Assembly (NCBI GenBank): GCA_018000455.1
Contig: JAGNJW010000008.1
Coordinates: forward strand, 88,294 to 152,293
Length of the DNA: 64,000 bases
Source of the DNA: Acidobacteriota bacterium
GTDB taxonomy: Bacteria; Acidobacteriota; Vicinamibacteria; Vicinamibacterales; UBA2999
Direction: 5' to 3'
A program made the position numbers and the translations under genes. Position 1 is the stretch's first letter; the number at the start of each line of letters is the position of its first letter. This document shows, one piece after another, positions 41,048 to 50,001 of this stretch. The notes under the pieces were generated by a model that was not told where the DNA came from, did no database searches, and saw only the letters and a list, made by a program, of their open reading frames with translations.

Positions 41048-43684
41048 ATGCCTACGCGAGTTCTCGCAGTTCTTGCCGCCCTGTTGTTGTCGGCGCTGCC
41101 GGCGTCTGCCGCCACCGTGCGCGGCCTTGTCACTGACACCACCGGCGCACCACTACCCGATGCGCGCGTCGTCGTGCGGGATGTGGCCTCGGGCCGGGAG
41201 GCGGAAGGCCGGACCGGGGCCGATGGCCGCTTCGAAGTCACCACCATCGGTGCCGGCACGTTCCTCGTGATCGTCGAACGCGCCTCGTTCGCCGAAGTGG
41301 CCCGCACCATCACCTTCGACTCGGCCGAGGCCTCGATCGAGTTGCCGATCTCGCTCGAGCTCGGCTCCTTCGCCAGCGCGGTGAGCGTCACCGCGGCGCG
41401 GGCCGAACGCGAGATCAAGCAGATCCCGCTGCACGTCGAGACCATGGGCGAGGCCGCGCTCACGCAAGCCAATCCGCTCTCGGCCGGCGATGCGCTCGCC
41501 CGGGCCCCGAACGTGACGCAGGTTGGCAACGGTCCCTTCGGCGTGCGGCCCCGTCTGCGCGGGCTCGATTCGACCCGCATGCTCGTGCTCGTCGACGGCG
41601 AGCGGCTCAACACCGCCCGTCAGGCCACCGATCGCACCGGGGCCGAAGTGGGCCTCATTCCAATGGAGAGCATCAGCCGCATCGAGGTGGTCAACGGCGC
41701 CGGCACGCTGCTCTACGGGTCGGACGCGCTGGCCGGTACCGTGAACATCGTCACCAACGAGCCGACGTTCTCGCCGTCCGCGCAGTGGATCTACGGTGCC
41801 ACCGGCTACTACAGCTCGAACGAAGACGGCCGCCGCGGCAGCGTCACCATCGGCACCACGGCGCCGCGCTACGCCTTCCGTGTTCAGGCCGGGGCCGAAG
41901 ACTACGGCAACTACAAGGCCGGTGCCCTCGACGTCGAAGACACGCGGCAGTTCGTCACCTCGGGGCAGATCAACCCGGCCGATACCATCGACGACAACTT
42001 CGGGTTCGCCTTCAACGCCTTTCCCGATCCCTTCAATGCGCCCTACGTGCGCACCGACAACACGGTGCTCAACTCGCAAGCGAAAGGGCGGTTCCTCAAC
42101 GCCACCGGCCTCGTGCGGCTCGGCGACAACCGGCGGGTGCGCGTGCGCTACCAGGGCCGGCGCGTCGAAGACATCGGCTTCCCCGACTTCGCCTCGCCCT
42201 ATTTCTTCAACGCCACGTCGCTGCCCTCGAGCAACCTCGACAAGATCTCGGCGCGCTACGAAGCACAGGCCGTCACGCCGTGGCTCGCCAACCTGTCGCT
42301 GACCGCCTACTACCAGCGCGTCGAGCGGCTGCTCAAGAACACGCTGCCGGTGCAGTTTCCGGCACCGACGCCGATGGCGTTCTTTCCGATCAGCGTCATG
42401 CGCCTCTCGATCGTCTCCGAGACTGAGCAGCGCGTCTGGACGCCGGGTATCGATCTGCAGGCGGTCATCACGCCCGCGAAGAACCATGTAGTCACGACCG
42501 GCGCGACCTTCTACCGCGATCGCAGCAGCGACCGCCGGCTCACCTCCACCACCACGTCGATGATCGGGCAGGTCGCACTCGGTGCGCGTGGTCCGGCGGC
42601 GGTCGTGTTCCCCGCACCCATACAGCTCGGCCCGCCCTCGACGGCGCGTCCGGTGCGGGTGCCGAACGCGGCCTTCCGCGACATTGCCGTCTTCGCCCAG
42701 GACGAGTGGCGCCTGGCGCCCCGGCTGTCGGTCATCGGCGGGGTGCGCGGCGACTTCTACAACGTCAGTTCCGAGAACACGCCTGGCTACAACGTCGGGC
42801 CCGTGGTGGCCGGTGCCGTGCCGGCGATCGATCCGTCGACACTCCCGGACGTGAACGGCGAGTCGATCGGACGCCGGGCCCTTACCGGCGACGTGGGCGT
42901 CGTTTACAACCCGGGCGGCCAGGTGAACCCGTTCATTCGCCTCGGCCGCAGCTACCGCCATCCAAATCTCGAAGAGCTGCTCTTTGCCGGGCCGGCTACG
43001 GCCGGCAGCATCGCCCCGAGCATCAAGGTCAAGCCCGAGACGGGCACCAACTTCGACATCGGCACCAAGTTCAACGCCGGCCGCGTTTCCGGCGGCGTCT
43101 ACGCGTTCGTCAACCAGTACTCGAACTTCATCTCGCAGGAGTTCGTGGCCACGACGCCGTCCGGCCCGCTGGCCCAGGCCATCAACTTCGGCGATGTCCG
43201 CATCCAGGGCCTCGAGTTCTCGCTCGACGCGCCGATCGTCACGCCCTACGGCGTGTGGTCGGTCAGCGGTTCGGGCGCCCTCACGCGTGGCACGATCCTC
43301 GAAGGCATCGGCCCGAACGGGCTCGTGCTCGACGATTCGCCGGCCGACAACATCACGCCCTCGAAGCTCGTCGGCGCACTGCGCTACTCCGAGACGAGGG
43401 GCCGCTGGTGGGTGGAGTACGGCGTGCGCACGCAGACCGATGTCGACCGCGTGGCGCTGACGCTGCTCAAGTCGCCGTTCCTCATTCCGCAGGACCTGCT
43501 CTCGCTCGACGGCTTCACGGTGCAGCGCCTCGCCTGGGGCGTCAACCTCTCGCGAGCCCGCGAGCGCGTCGGGGTCACCTTCGCCATCGAGAACCTGGCC
43601 AACACCTACTACCGCGACCATTTCCAGTTCGCGCCGTCGCGCGGCCGGAGCTTCACGGTTGGCCTCAACATCGGGGCGTTCTAG
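41048..43684 (+). CDS. TonB-dependent outer-membrane receptor with carboxypeptidase-regulatory domain
   Basis: An 878-residue receptor. Signal peptide 1-21 (ends PASA). Residues ~22-105 are a carboxypeptidase-regulatory-like beta-sandwich (VRGLVTDTTGAPLPDARVVVRD). The plug follows at ~115-235 (PNVTQVGNGPFGVRPRLRG; RIEVVNGAGTLLYGSDALAG), then a 22-strand barrel ending in the typical aromatic residue (VGLNIGAF). The plug resembles heme/siderophore/vitamin receptors. Given its neighbour, a diheme enzyme operon, heme or a metal complex is a possible ligand, but this is inference. A GGAG Shine-Dalgarno-like site lies about 12 bases before the ATG. Confidence 0.92.
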   Translation: MPTRVLAVLAALLLSALPASAATVRGLVTDTTGAPLPDARVVVRDVASGREAEGRTGADGRFEVTTIGAGTFLVIVERASFAEVARTITFDSAEASIELPISLELGSFASAVSVTAARAEREIKQIPLHVETMGEAALTQANPLSAGDALARAPNVTQVGNGPFGVRPRLRGLDSTRMLVLVDGERLNTARQATDRTGAEVGLIPMESISRIEVVNGAGTLLYGSDALAGTVNIVTNEPTFSPSAQWIYGATGYYSSNEDGRRGSVTIGTTAPRYAFRVQAGAEDYGNYKAGALDVEDTRQFVTSGQINPADTIDDNFGFAFNAFPDPFNAPYVRTDNTVLNSQAKGRFLNATGLVRLGDNRRVRVRYQGRRVEDIGFPDFASPYFFNATSLPSSNLDKISARYEAQAVTPWLANLSLTAYYQRVERLLKNTLPVQFPAPTPMAFFPISVMRLSIVSETEQRVWTPGIDLQAVITPAKNHVVTTGATFYRDRSSDRRLTSTTTSMIGQVALGARGPAAVVFPAPIQLGPPSTARPVRVPNAAFRDIAVFAQDEWRLAPRLSVIGGVRGDFYNVSSENTPGYNVGPVVAGAVPAIDPSTLPDVNGESIGRRALTGDVGVVYNPGGQVNPFIRLGRSYRHPNLEELLFAGPATAGSIAPSIKVKPETGTNFDIGTKFNAGRVSGGVYAFVNQYSNFISQEFVATTPSGPLAQAINFGDVRIQGLEFSLDAPIVTPYGVWSVSGSGALTRGTILEGIGPNGLVLDDSPADNITPSKLVGALRYSETRGRWWVEYGVRTQTDVDRVALTLLKSPFLIPQDLLSLDGFTVQRLAWGVNLSRARERVGVTFAIENLANTYYRDHFQFAPSRGRSFTVGLNIGAF

Positions 43685-43752
43685 CCACGCCGGACACGAG
43701 ACCCGCCGGGATCAGGACGTGAGCCCCGGTCCCGGCCATCGAGGAGTTACGC

Positions 43753-44466
43753 ATGAGCTCGTCCGCCGTTCATTTCATTCCGATTCTCACGACCCTGCTG
43801 GCGGTGCCGTTCTCGCTCGAGATCTACCGCCGCTATCGGAAGTTTCCCGAGCGGCTCCACCTGCTGTGGTGGGCGCTCGGCATCGCCACCTACGGCATCG
43901 GCACGCTGACCGAGTCGTTGACGACGCTCGTCGGCTGGCAGGAGCCGATCTTCCGCGCGTGGTACGTGTCGGGCGCGCTGCTCGGCGCCGCGCCGCTCGC
44001 CCAGGGCACGGTCTACCTGATGCTGTCGCGCAAGGTGGCGCACGCGCTCACGGTGCTGCTCATCGCCTACGTCGCGGTGGCGTCGGTGGCGGTGTATCTC
44101 TCGCCCATCAACTACGCCGTCGTCGAGACGCACCGCCTGAGCGGCAGCGTGTTCGGGTGGCAGTGGGTGCGGATGTTCAGCCCGCTCGTGAACCTCTACG
44201 CCGTGGTGTTCCTCATCGGCGGGGCCATCCTGTCGGCGCTGCGCTACAGCGCCGACCCGGCAACGCGGCATCGCATGTGGGCGAACGTGTTCATCGCCGT
44301 CGGGGCGATCCTGCCCGGCATCGGCGGCACGGCCACGCGCATGGGGCACGTGGAGGTGCTCTACGTGACCGAACTCGCGGGCATGCTGCTGACGTGGACG
44401 GGCTACCGGATGAGCGTGCGGCCGGTGGTGGCGGCGCCGGTGGCGACGAGGGCGGTCACGGCGTAG
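43753..44466 (+). CDS. Multi-helix membrane protein, unknown
   Basis: A 237-residue protein with about seven hydrophobic segments spaced like a seven-helix module (IPILTTLLAVPFSL; LLWWALGIATYGIG; WYVSGALLGAAPLAQGTVYL; HALTVLLIAYVAVASVAVYL; NLYAVVFLIGGAILSAL; NVFIAVGAILPGIGG; VTELAGMLLTWTGYR). It resembles membrane sensor modules of histidine kinases but has no kinase part. GAGGAG lies a few bases before the ATG. It follows the TonB receptor by 68 bp, so the two are probably cotranscribed. Function unknown. Confidence 0.75.
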   Translation: MSSSAVHFIPILTTLLAVPFSLEIYRRYRKFPERLHLLWWALGIATYGIGTLTESLTTLVGWQEPIFRAWYVSGALLGAAPLAQGTVYLMLSRKVAHALTVLLIAYVAVASVAVYLSPINYAVVETHRLSGSVFGWQWVRMFSPLVNLYAVVFLIGGAILSALRYSADPATRHRMWANVFIAVGAILPGIGGTATRMGHVEVLYVTELAGMLLTWTGYRMSVRPVVAAPVATRAVTA

Positions 44467-44631
44467 TGCGGGCCACCTTGAACACTGCTGGCCTCTCGTC
44501 ACGCCGGGCGCTTACGTGCGCTACGGGCGACCCACTGTGGATTCCACACGATCTTCCGCGCGTGCTGATCGGGATCTTGGAAGTAGCCGGCGCAGCTACC
44601 TGGCGTGCCTGGGCATCCGCCGCCGCCGACG

Positions 44632-45129
44632 TTACAACCGAAGTAGCAGCACGATCAGCATCGCCGACGTCATGGTGCTGAAGGCCGCCCTGATCGTATT
44701 CCACCGATTCCAGCGCGGTTCGAAGCGCTCGCGGGTCGTGCGCAGGGTGGCCTCATCCGCGCCGTCAACGTCCAGTGCTTGCAGCGCGTTGTTGAGCGGA
44801 ATGTTGATGATGAACGTCGGCAGCTGCACGCCGAGCAAATAGACCCCGCCGGCAAGAGCGAGCAGCACTGTCTCCAGGCCACTCGTCTGTCCTGCGCCGA
44901 GTGCCAGACCAGCCACCAGCGCTACGACCGACCCGAGCCACACGAGGCCGAAGAGCGGTTGGCCCTTCTGGATGACACGATCCATCGCCTGAAACGCCCT
45001 GAGGAACTCCCTATCGCCGAGGGGCTTGATGCCGGGCATGACCACCACCGCGAACGCGAACAAGAATCCCGCGACGAGCGAGCAGAGGAAGGTGGCAAGA
45101 ACAAGCACGAGCTGCGCCGCTATTGGCAT
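44632..45129 (-). CDS. DUF1772 (anthrone oxygenase-like) membrane protein
   Basis: A 165-residue four-helix membrane protein of the DUF1772 family. Landmarks are the first helix (LVLVLATFLCSLVAGFLFAFAVVVMPGI), the GVQLPTFIINIPLNNAL segment and the W-containing tail RFEPRWNRWNTIRAAFSTM before the last helix. Fungal relatives are anthrone oxygenases; bacterial members have no known reaction. AGGGG lies ~10 bases before the ATG. The alpha/beta hydrolase gene is immediately upstream on the same strand (51 bp), so they may be cotranscribed. Confidence 0.8.
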   Translation of the reverse strand: MPIAAQLVLVLATFLCSLVAGFLFAFAVVVMPGIKPLGDREFLRAFQAMDRVIQKGQPLFGLVWLGSVVALVAGLALGAGQTSGLETVLLALAGGVYLLGVQLPTFIINIPLNNALQALDVDGADEATLRTTRERFEPRWNRWNTIRAAFSTMTSAMLIVLLLRL

Positions 45130-45180
45130 TCCTGAACCCCTTGGCTGGTGTCCCAGAGTGTGACCGTACGCTACAACGGC

Positions 45181-46089
45181 TCATTCGTGTTGGCGCAGGA
45201 AGCACGCTGCTATGGGTCCGATGCGTTTGGCCTGGGTCAGCCACGGCGCGTGCCCTCCGCCGACGACGTGCAACTCCGCATTGGGCATCGCTTTCACCAT
45301 GCGCTCGCCTGCCGTCACCGACCCGAACGGGTCGTGGTTCCCCCAGAACACCAACGTGGGCTGAGGAATCCTGGCGAGTTGCTCCGCTGTCAGTCTCATC
45401 GCCGGTCGGCTGCCGCGCACGCGGAGCAGGGCGTTGAGCATGGCGAGAAACGTATGCCTGAAGTCCGGCAGCCGTTCGGTCGCCAGGATCAGGTCGGCGA
45501 GTTCGGGGGTGAGCGGGTGTTCGTTGACCATCGTGCTCAACTCTTCTACCTGACTCACTGATGGTGGCCGCAGCCGGGTCATGACTCGTCCGAGCGGCCG
45601 GACCGAGAGGAGGCGCATCAGGAGCGGGGCCGACGTGTCCAAGACGAGAGCGGGGCATCCCACGTGCACCATCGCTTTCACTCGCTCCGGCCGATCCAGG
45701 GCCAGCCAAGTGGTCCAGAGCGAGCCTAGCGAGTTGGCCACGAACGCCGGGGCATCGAGCCCGAGCCCATCGAGCACCTGGTCGAGGAAGCGCACCGCGT
45801 TGTGCCGCAGGTCGCCGGCGAAATCCTTGGTGGTGTCGGTCAGGCCGTAGGCCGGCAAGTCAACGGCGAACAGACGGAATCCCTCGAGTTCAGCCATCAA
45901 GGGGGCCCACATCGCTGCAGGAATCCCGATGCCGTTGACGATCACGACGGCCGGTCCTTCGCCGGAGACCAGCACATGGGCGTCCCCATCGACCACCGGG
46001 ACCTCGACGAACCGCGAGTCTGCGTCGATCCCATGCCGGTCGAGCATTCGCTGCTGAGCCGCGATGAAGCCTTGTCTGGCGTCCCTCAT
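45181..46089 (-). CDS. Alpha/beta hydrolase
   Basis: A 302-residue cytoplasmic alpha/beta-fold hydrolase. The oxyanion region is VNGIGIPAAMWAPL, the nucleophile elbow is ANSLGS with Ser120, the acid is probably in FWGNHDPFGS and the catalytic His in VVGGGHAPWL. The overall layout resembles esterases and haloalkane-dehalogenase-like enzymes, but no substrate can be assigned. Start ATG 46089. Upstream lies ~300 bp without genes and then the decayed methyltransferase. Confidence 0.85.
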   Translation of the reverse strand: MRDARQGFIAAQQRMLDRHGIDADSRFVEVPVVDGDAHVLVSGEGPAVVIVNGIGIPAAMWAPLMAELEGFRLFAVDLPAYGLTDTTKDFAGDLRHNAVRFLDQVLDGLGLDAPAFVANSLGSLWTTWLALDRPERVKAMVHVGCPALVLDTSAPLLMRLLSVRPLGRVMTRLRPPSVSQVEELSTMVNEHPLTPELADLILATERLPDFRHTFLAMLNALLRVRGSRPAMRLTAEQLARIPQPTLVFWGNHDPFGSVTAGERMVKAMPNAELHVVGGGHAPWLTQAKRIGPIAACFLRQHE

Positions 46090-46393
46090 GACATGGCACC
46101 CGTCATTTGGTCATGCCGCCCGACGACCGGAAGGCGGCATCCTACGGATCCAACAAGTCGGCCGCCCTCCTCACTCCGGGGGCGAACTCCACCCAGGCGG
46201 AATTGTTGCCGCCCTCTGCTCCCGGAGCAAGTAACGCGCTGGCGCTACGGTCGAGGTAACTGCAGGGAGATGGAACGGGCAAACGCGTGAGCGCCCGGCG
46301 TGGCGACAGGCCGGCCGGCGGGCCCTGTGGAGCGGGCCCCGCGATTCCGCCGACACTCGCCCCCGCAGTCGTCTGTCGGACCGCGGAACCGGG
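46090..46393. other. 304-bp region without an intact gene
   Basis: No intact gene recognised. Short minus-strand frames here (for example YLDRSASALLAPGAEGG) might be decayed continuation of the methyltransferase remnant at 46394-46629, but similarity is too weak to claim. The promoter of the alpha/beta hydrolase should lie at the left side. Confidence 0.4.
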
Positions 46394-46629
46394 ACCAGCG
46401 CGCACTCATCATCCAGCAGGCAGCGGTGAACCGCACCTGGTCGGCGAAGACATGACGCAAGGGTCCAGGCGTCGGCGCAGATGAAGCGTGCCGACACACC
46501 CGCCCGCTCGGCGCGGGCGCGTGCCGCCTCGAGTATGGCCTCCGAGAGAGATTGATCCCGGAGCAGCCGCCATTCGCCGCCAGGCGTCGGGCTACGGCCA
46601 CCGTGGTCGCGCCGGTCCCACGGCCAAAC
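46394..46629 (-). pseudogene. Decayed class I SAM-dependent methyltransferase
   Basis: Read on the minus strand, the SAM-binding motif I region FGRGTGATTVAVARRL (normally GCGTG) begins right at the end of the DUF4256 gene and runs to GGCSGINLS. It then continues in a different frame as SEAILEAARARAERAGVSA and RFICADAWTLA. A third frame gives FADQVRFTAACWMMSAR, which resembles the C-terminus of the same family (EVRFTAACWMV). So the fragment has two frame changes and has lost ~100 middle codons, and its N-terminal start is missing. Clearly a remnant. Confidence 0.75.
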
Positions 46630-47175
46630 CTAGACGCTGATCGAGCCGCGGAAACCTCTGGCGGCATAGTACGACTCGGCCCCGTTGTGATACACGAAGA
46701 CCAACCCGAACCGCCGATCGCAGAAGAGTGCGCCCCCGAGCTTGCGGACCTCCGGCGGCGTATTCACCCAGCTCGACGTCTTCAGATCGAACTCACCGAG
46801 CGTCTGCAGGGCTCGATACTGCGCCTCCGTCAGCAGCTCGATGCCGAGTGAGGTGGCCACTTCCATCGCGCTGCCACGCGGCTTGTTCTCCTTGCGGGAC
46901 GCGAGCGCTTCGGCGTCGTAGCACAGACTACGCCGGTCCTTTGGACTCTCCGCGGCGCAGTCGCAAAAGGTGACGGCACCCGACTTCTTGTCGACGCCGA
47001 TCACATCCGGCTCGCCGCCGGAGCGTTCCATGCCCAGAAGCACGTCGCGCGCGCGCGCGTTGGCCTCGAGCCTGTCTTCAACCGCGCTCCAGTCCACTCC
47101 CTTGTGACGCTCCGGGTGCTTGCGGAACCGCTCTTCGAGCGTCTTCACCAGCGAGGCCTTGTCTGCTGCTTTCAC
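46630..47175 (-). CDS. DUF4256 domain protein
   Basis: A 181-residue protein that matches DUF4256 along its length: LEERFRKHPERHKGVDWSAV at the start, GGEPDVIGVDKKSGAVTFCDC, and the C-terminal DRRFGLVFVYHNGAESYYAARGFRG. Function unknown; cytoplasmic. I chose GTG 47175 because AGGGAG lies 8 bases before it; an upstream GTG at 47208 would add 11 residues. The neighbouring VOC-family gene lies just upstream on the same strand (49 bp), so they probably form a small operon. The methyltransferase remnant abuts its 3' end. Confidence 0.85.
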   Translation of the reverse strand: MKAADKASLVKTLEERFRKHPERHKGVDWSAVEDRLEANARARDVLLGMERSGGEPDVIGVDKKSGAVTFCDCAAESPKDRRSLCYDAEALASRKENKPRGSAMEVATSLGIELLTEAQYRALQTLGEFDLKTSSWVNTPPEVRKLGGALFCDRRFGLVFVYHNGAESYYAARGFRGSISV

Positions 47176-47224
47176 GTGCTGACTCCCTGTGCGGCCGCTG
47201 CTCTCCACCGCTCGGAACCGGCGG

Positions 47225-47659
47225 TCAGGCCAACGCCTGGGCCGAGTAGTTCACCATCCAGTTGATCCCGAACCGGTCGGTCAGGCTGCCGAAGTAGTCG
47301 CCCCAGAACTGATCCGCGATGGGCATGGTGATGGTGCCGCCCTCTGCCAGCGCGTTGAAGATCCGGTCGGCGTCCTTCTTGCTGTCTGGATGGACGGAGA
47401 TGGAGATGTTGTTCCCCTCGACGCGTGCGGGCCCCATGCCCGCGATCATGTCGCTGGCCATGATCAGCTGGCCGTCCGGAAGCTCGAGGCCGACGTGCAG
47501 CACCAGATTTTTCTGCTCGGGCGTGAGCGTGAATCCGTCCTGCGGTGGCATCGAACCGAACCGGTGGATCTCGGTCAGCTTGCCGCCCAGAGCTTTCGCG
47601 TAGAAGGTGAATGCTTCTTCGGCCTTGTTGCTGAAGTTGAGGTATGGATTGATCTTCAT
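47225..47659 (-). CDS. VOC family (PhnB/glyoxalase-like) protein
   Basis: A 144-residue vicinal-oxygen-chelate-fold protein of the PhnB-like group: starts MKINPYLNFSNKAEEAFTFYAKALGGKL and ends DQFWGDYFGSLTDRFGINWMVN, both typical. These are often called 3-demethylubiquinone-9 3-methyltransferase-like by homology, but most have no proven reaction. It begins at ATG 47659 with GGAGAGCGAG just upstream. It is divergent from the MtfA-type peptidase (61-bp gap). Confidence 0.88.
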   Translation of the reverse strand: MKINPYLNFSNKAEEAFTFYAKALGGKLTEIHRFGSMPPQDGFTLTPEQKNLVLHVGLELPDGQLIMASDMIAGMGPARVEGNNISISVHPDSKKDADRIFNALAEGGTITMPIADQFWGDYFGSLTDRFGINWMVNYSAQALA

Positions 47660-47720
47660 GGTGTCTCGCTCTCCAGTCTGCTCTACGTGACCACGCCGCA
47701 CACCGGGCCGCAGAAGTCGC

Positions 47721-48908
47721 ATGATCCGCCGGCTCGCCGTCGACTGCAAGTCGGACGCCGTCAGCCCTGATGACGGCAGCAGCGAGGACCCGGCCGAGGC
47801 GTCGAGTTGCTCGCGGTGCCCTAAGATCGAGAACTGGAGCCGCGATTTGACCGACACCGGCGATATCGACTCGCCATCCGCCGACACGGACTCGCAGGAT
47901 CGTCCCACGGGCCTCCTCACGGCCTGGGAGCGCCGCACCCGCATCTGGGCGCTGGTGTTCGCGGCGGTGACACTCTTCGTGACCCTGCCGCTGGCCGTGG
48001 CATTCCGCCCGGGCTGGATGATGGGCACGGCGCTTGTGCTCGCCCCTGTCATCGCCGTGTATGCCTGGCAGACGGCGAAGATCCGCCGGCGCCGCGCGAT
48101 TCTCGGTCAGCCGTTCCCTCCCGCGTGGGAGGCGGTTCTGCAGCAGGAGGTCGTTTTCTTCAGGGCTCTCGACCCGGCGGACCAGCAGCGGTTCCGTCGC
48201 CAACTCCAGGTCTTCCTCGGCGAGAAGCACGTCACCGGCATCAGGATGCAGCTGGACACGACCACACGCGTCCTGGCCGGGGCCAGTGCCATCATCCCGA
48301 TTTTCGGGTTCCCCGACTGGGAGTGGGACCAGATCACGGAGGTGCTCGTCTACCCGAACCGGTTCGACGGCGAATTCCAGTTCGGCGACGCGCGCGGACA
48401 CGACATCCTCGGGATGGTCGGCACGGGCAGCCTGAACCGGCTGATGATTCTGTCGAAGCCCGATCTCGTCAGCGGATTCCGGAACGCCACCGACAAGCGC
48501 AACGTCGGCATTCACGAGTTCGCGCATCTGGTGGACAAGACCGACGGCGTGGTCGACGGCGTGCCCGAGGTGGGGCTCGAGCGGGGCGCGGTCGAACCCT
48601 GGATCAAGCTGATGCGCCGCAAGATGGCCGAGATCGAGGCCGGGACATCCGATATCAACCGCTACGCGCTGACCAACGAGGCCGAGTTCTTCGCGGTGAC
48701 CACGGAGTACTTCTTCGAGCGGCCTGGCATCATGAAGCAGAAGCATCCGGTGCTCTACGACGCGCTCGAGCGCGTCTTCAACCAGGACCTGCGGACGCGC
48801 GTCGCCGCGGTCCAGCGCGAACTGGCGCGGGGCCGCCAGACATTCGGCCGGAATTCGCCGTGCCCCTGTGGCAGCGGCCAGAAGTTCAAGAAGTGTTGCC
48901 TGGAGTAG
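47721..48908 (+). CDS. MtfA-type (M90) zinc peptidase with N-terminal membrane hairpin and C-terminal SEC-C motif
   Basis: A 395-residue protein. About residues 75-115 form two hydrophobic segments, so it is probably membrane-anchored. The peptidase part matches MtfA/M90: VTGIRMQLDTTTRVLAGASA, the zinc motif HEFAH at 265-269 and the Glu-containing NEAEFFAVTTEYFFE. E. coli MtfA binds the Mlc repressor and has aminopeptidase activity. The last ~22 residues are a SEC-C zinc motif (SPCPCGSGQKFKKCC), as on SecA and various enzymes; this tail and the membrane hairpin are extra relative to E. coli MtfA (~265 residues). The start could be further downstream. Confidence 0.88.
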   Translation: MIRRLAVDCKSDAVSPDDGSSEDPAEASSCSRCPKIENWSRDLTDTGDIDSPSADTDSQDRPTGLLTAWERRTRIWALVFAAVTLFVTLPLAVAFRPGWMMGTALVLAPVIAVYAWQTAKIRRRRAILGQPFPPAWEAVLQQEVVFFRALDPADQQRFRRQLQVFLGEKHVTGIRMQLDTTTRVLAGASAIIPIFGFPDWEWDQITEVLVYPNRFDGEFQFGDARGHDILGMVGTGSLNRLMILSKPDLVSGFRNATDKRNVGIHEFAHLVDKTDGVVDGVPEVGLERGAVEPWIKLMRRKMAEIEAGTSDINRYALTNEAEFFAVTTEYFFERPGIMKQKHPVLYDALERVFNQDLRTRVAAVQRELARGRQTFGRNSPCPCGSGQKFKKCCLE

Positions 48909-49005
48909 CTGCCGAGCGGACGTGCGCTCGTGCGATCAACTCAGAGCAGCGACATGGCCCGAGGTCGCACAACGCTCGCGCCCGGCACGGCTCCAGCTCA
49001 ACGCG

Positions 49006-49977
49006 CTACGGCATCTTCGAGCGGTCCACTTCGGCGGCGATGTAGCCGAAGGCGGCCCACTGACGGCCGGCGAGCACCTTGTCGAAGATCTCCTTCGCCT
49101 TGGCCGTGTCGCCCATCACGAAGTAGTAGTTGCCCACGCCGTAGCCCTGCGTGGCGATCGTCAGATCGTCGGCGTTGGTCGTGTCGAGCAGCGCCTCCGG
49201 CTTCTCGAGGCCCTTGTACATCAGCAGCCGCTTGTGGTACGAGTCGTTCTCGAGGATGTCCATCTTGGGCGTGATGCGTGCCAGCACCTTCGCCGCCGCG
49301 GCCTTGTCGCCTCGGCGCATGTAGGTCATCCACTGCCAGTCGCTCGTGGCCACGATCGAGTCGTCGTTGGTCGAGACCTTCATGCACTCGTCGTAGGCCC
49401 GCGAGGCGTTGGCGAAGTCGCCCTCGAGATAGTAGGCGAGCCCGAGGTGATACCAGATGTTGAAGTGCAGCGAGCTGCGCGGCTGGCCGGTGGCGTTGGG
49501 CGCGCCATCGGGCTCGATCTCGTCCTTGGTGCCGGCGATGAGCGTGACCGCCTTCTCGAAATCGGCGACGGCGCCGTCGAAGTTGCGTACGGTGATGTTG
49601 CGATGTCCGCGATGACGGTAGAAGCGGGCGTCGTTCGGGAACTTCTCGATGCCCTTCGTGAAGGTGGCGATGGCGTTGCGGTACTGCCACAGGTAGCCCT
49701 GTCGCCGCCCGACCCAGATGAGCGCGTCGGCGCTCTCGGGGTTCACGGCGAGCTCTGCCTCCGCGGCCTGAAGATTCGCTTCGAGCTTGGCGCGGTCGGC
49801 CGCCGGCAGTTCCATCGGCACCAGCGGCCGGCCGGTCACGGAAGTCGCCTCGGCCTCGGGCTGGGCAGCGGGCGCGGCGGCGGGTGTGGTCGTTGCCGGC
49901 GCGGGTTCGCTCGAACCGCACGCGGCCAGGCCAGCACTGAGGGCCGCGACGGCGGCCATGACACGAAGTCGATGCAT
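49006..49977 (-). CDS. Tetratricopeptide-repeat lipoprotein
   Basis: A 323-residue lipoprotein with lipobox LAAC (Cys20), a Pro/Ala/Thr linker and then TPR-like helical pairs: ADALIWVGRRQGYLWQYRNAIATFTKGIEKFP; ARFYRHRGHRNITVRNFDGAVADFEKAV; FNIWYHLGLAYYLEGDFANASRAYDECM. It ends with a repeat-like piece VGNYYFVMGDTAKAKEIFDKVLAG. It likely serves as a protein-interaction scaffold on the periplasmic face. ATG 49977 has a good AGGAGA site upstream. It lies 19 bases after rmuC on the same strand. Confidence 0.85.
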   Translation of the reverse strand: MHRLRVMAAVAALSAGLAACGSSEPAPATTTPAAAPAAQPEAEATSVTGRPLVPMELPAADRAKLEANLQAAEAELAVNPESADALIWVGRRQGYLWQYRNAIATFTKGIEKFPNDARFYRHRGHRNITVRNFDGAVADFEKAVTLIAGTKDEIEPDGAPNATGQPRSSLHFNIWYHLGLAYYLEGDFANASRAYDECMKVSTNDDSIVATSDWQWMTYMRRGDKAAAAKVLARITPKMDILENDSYHKRLLMYKGLEKPEALLDTTNADDLTIATQGYGVGNYYFVMGDTAKAKEIFDKVLAGRQWAAFGYIAAEVDRSKMP

Positions 49978-49983
49978 TTGAGA

Positions 49984-50001
49984 TTCTCCTGAGGGATTAT
50001 C
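49984..50001 (-). promoter_or_regulatory. -10-like hexamer plus Shine-Dalgarno of the TPR lipoprotein gene
   Basis: On the minus strand GATAAT (49996-50001) overlaps the rmuC stop codon and is followed by AGGAGA (49984-49989), six bases before the ATG. This would give the lipoprotein its own promoter apart from rmuC. Confidence 0.4.

Noticed and set aside
41153..43621. 822-codon open frame antisense to the TonB receptor, and similar long antisense frames over DUF5916 (12544-14952), the CocE-type hydrolase (6373-8286) and M49 (21903-23672).
   Set aside because: They are His/Arg/Asp/Glu/Gly-rich mirror frames typical of GC-rich genes and have no domain-like content; the opposite strand encodes clear families.
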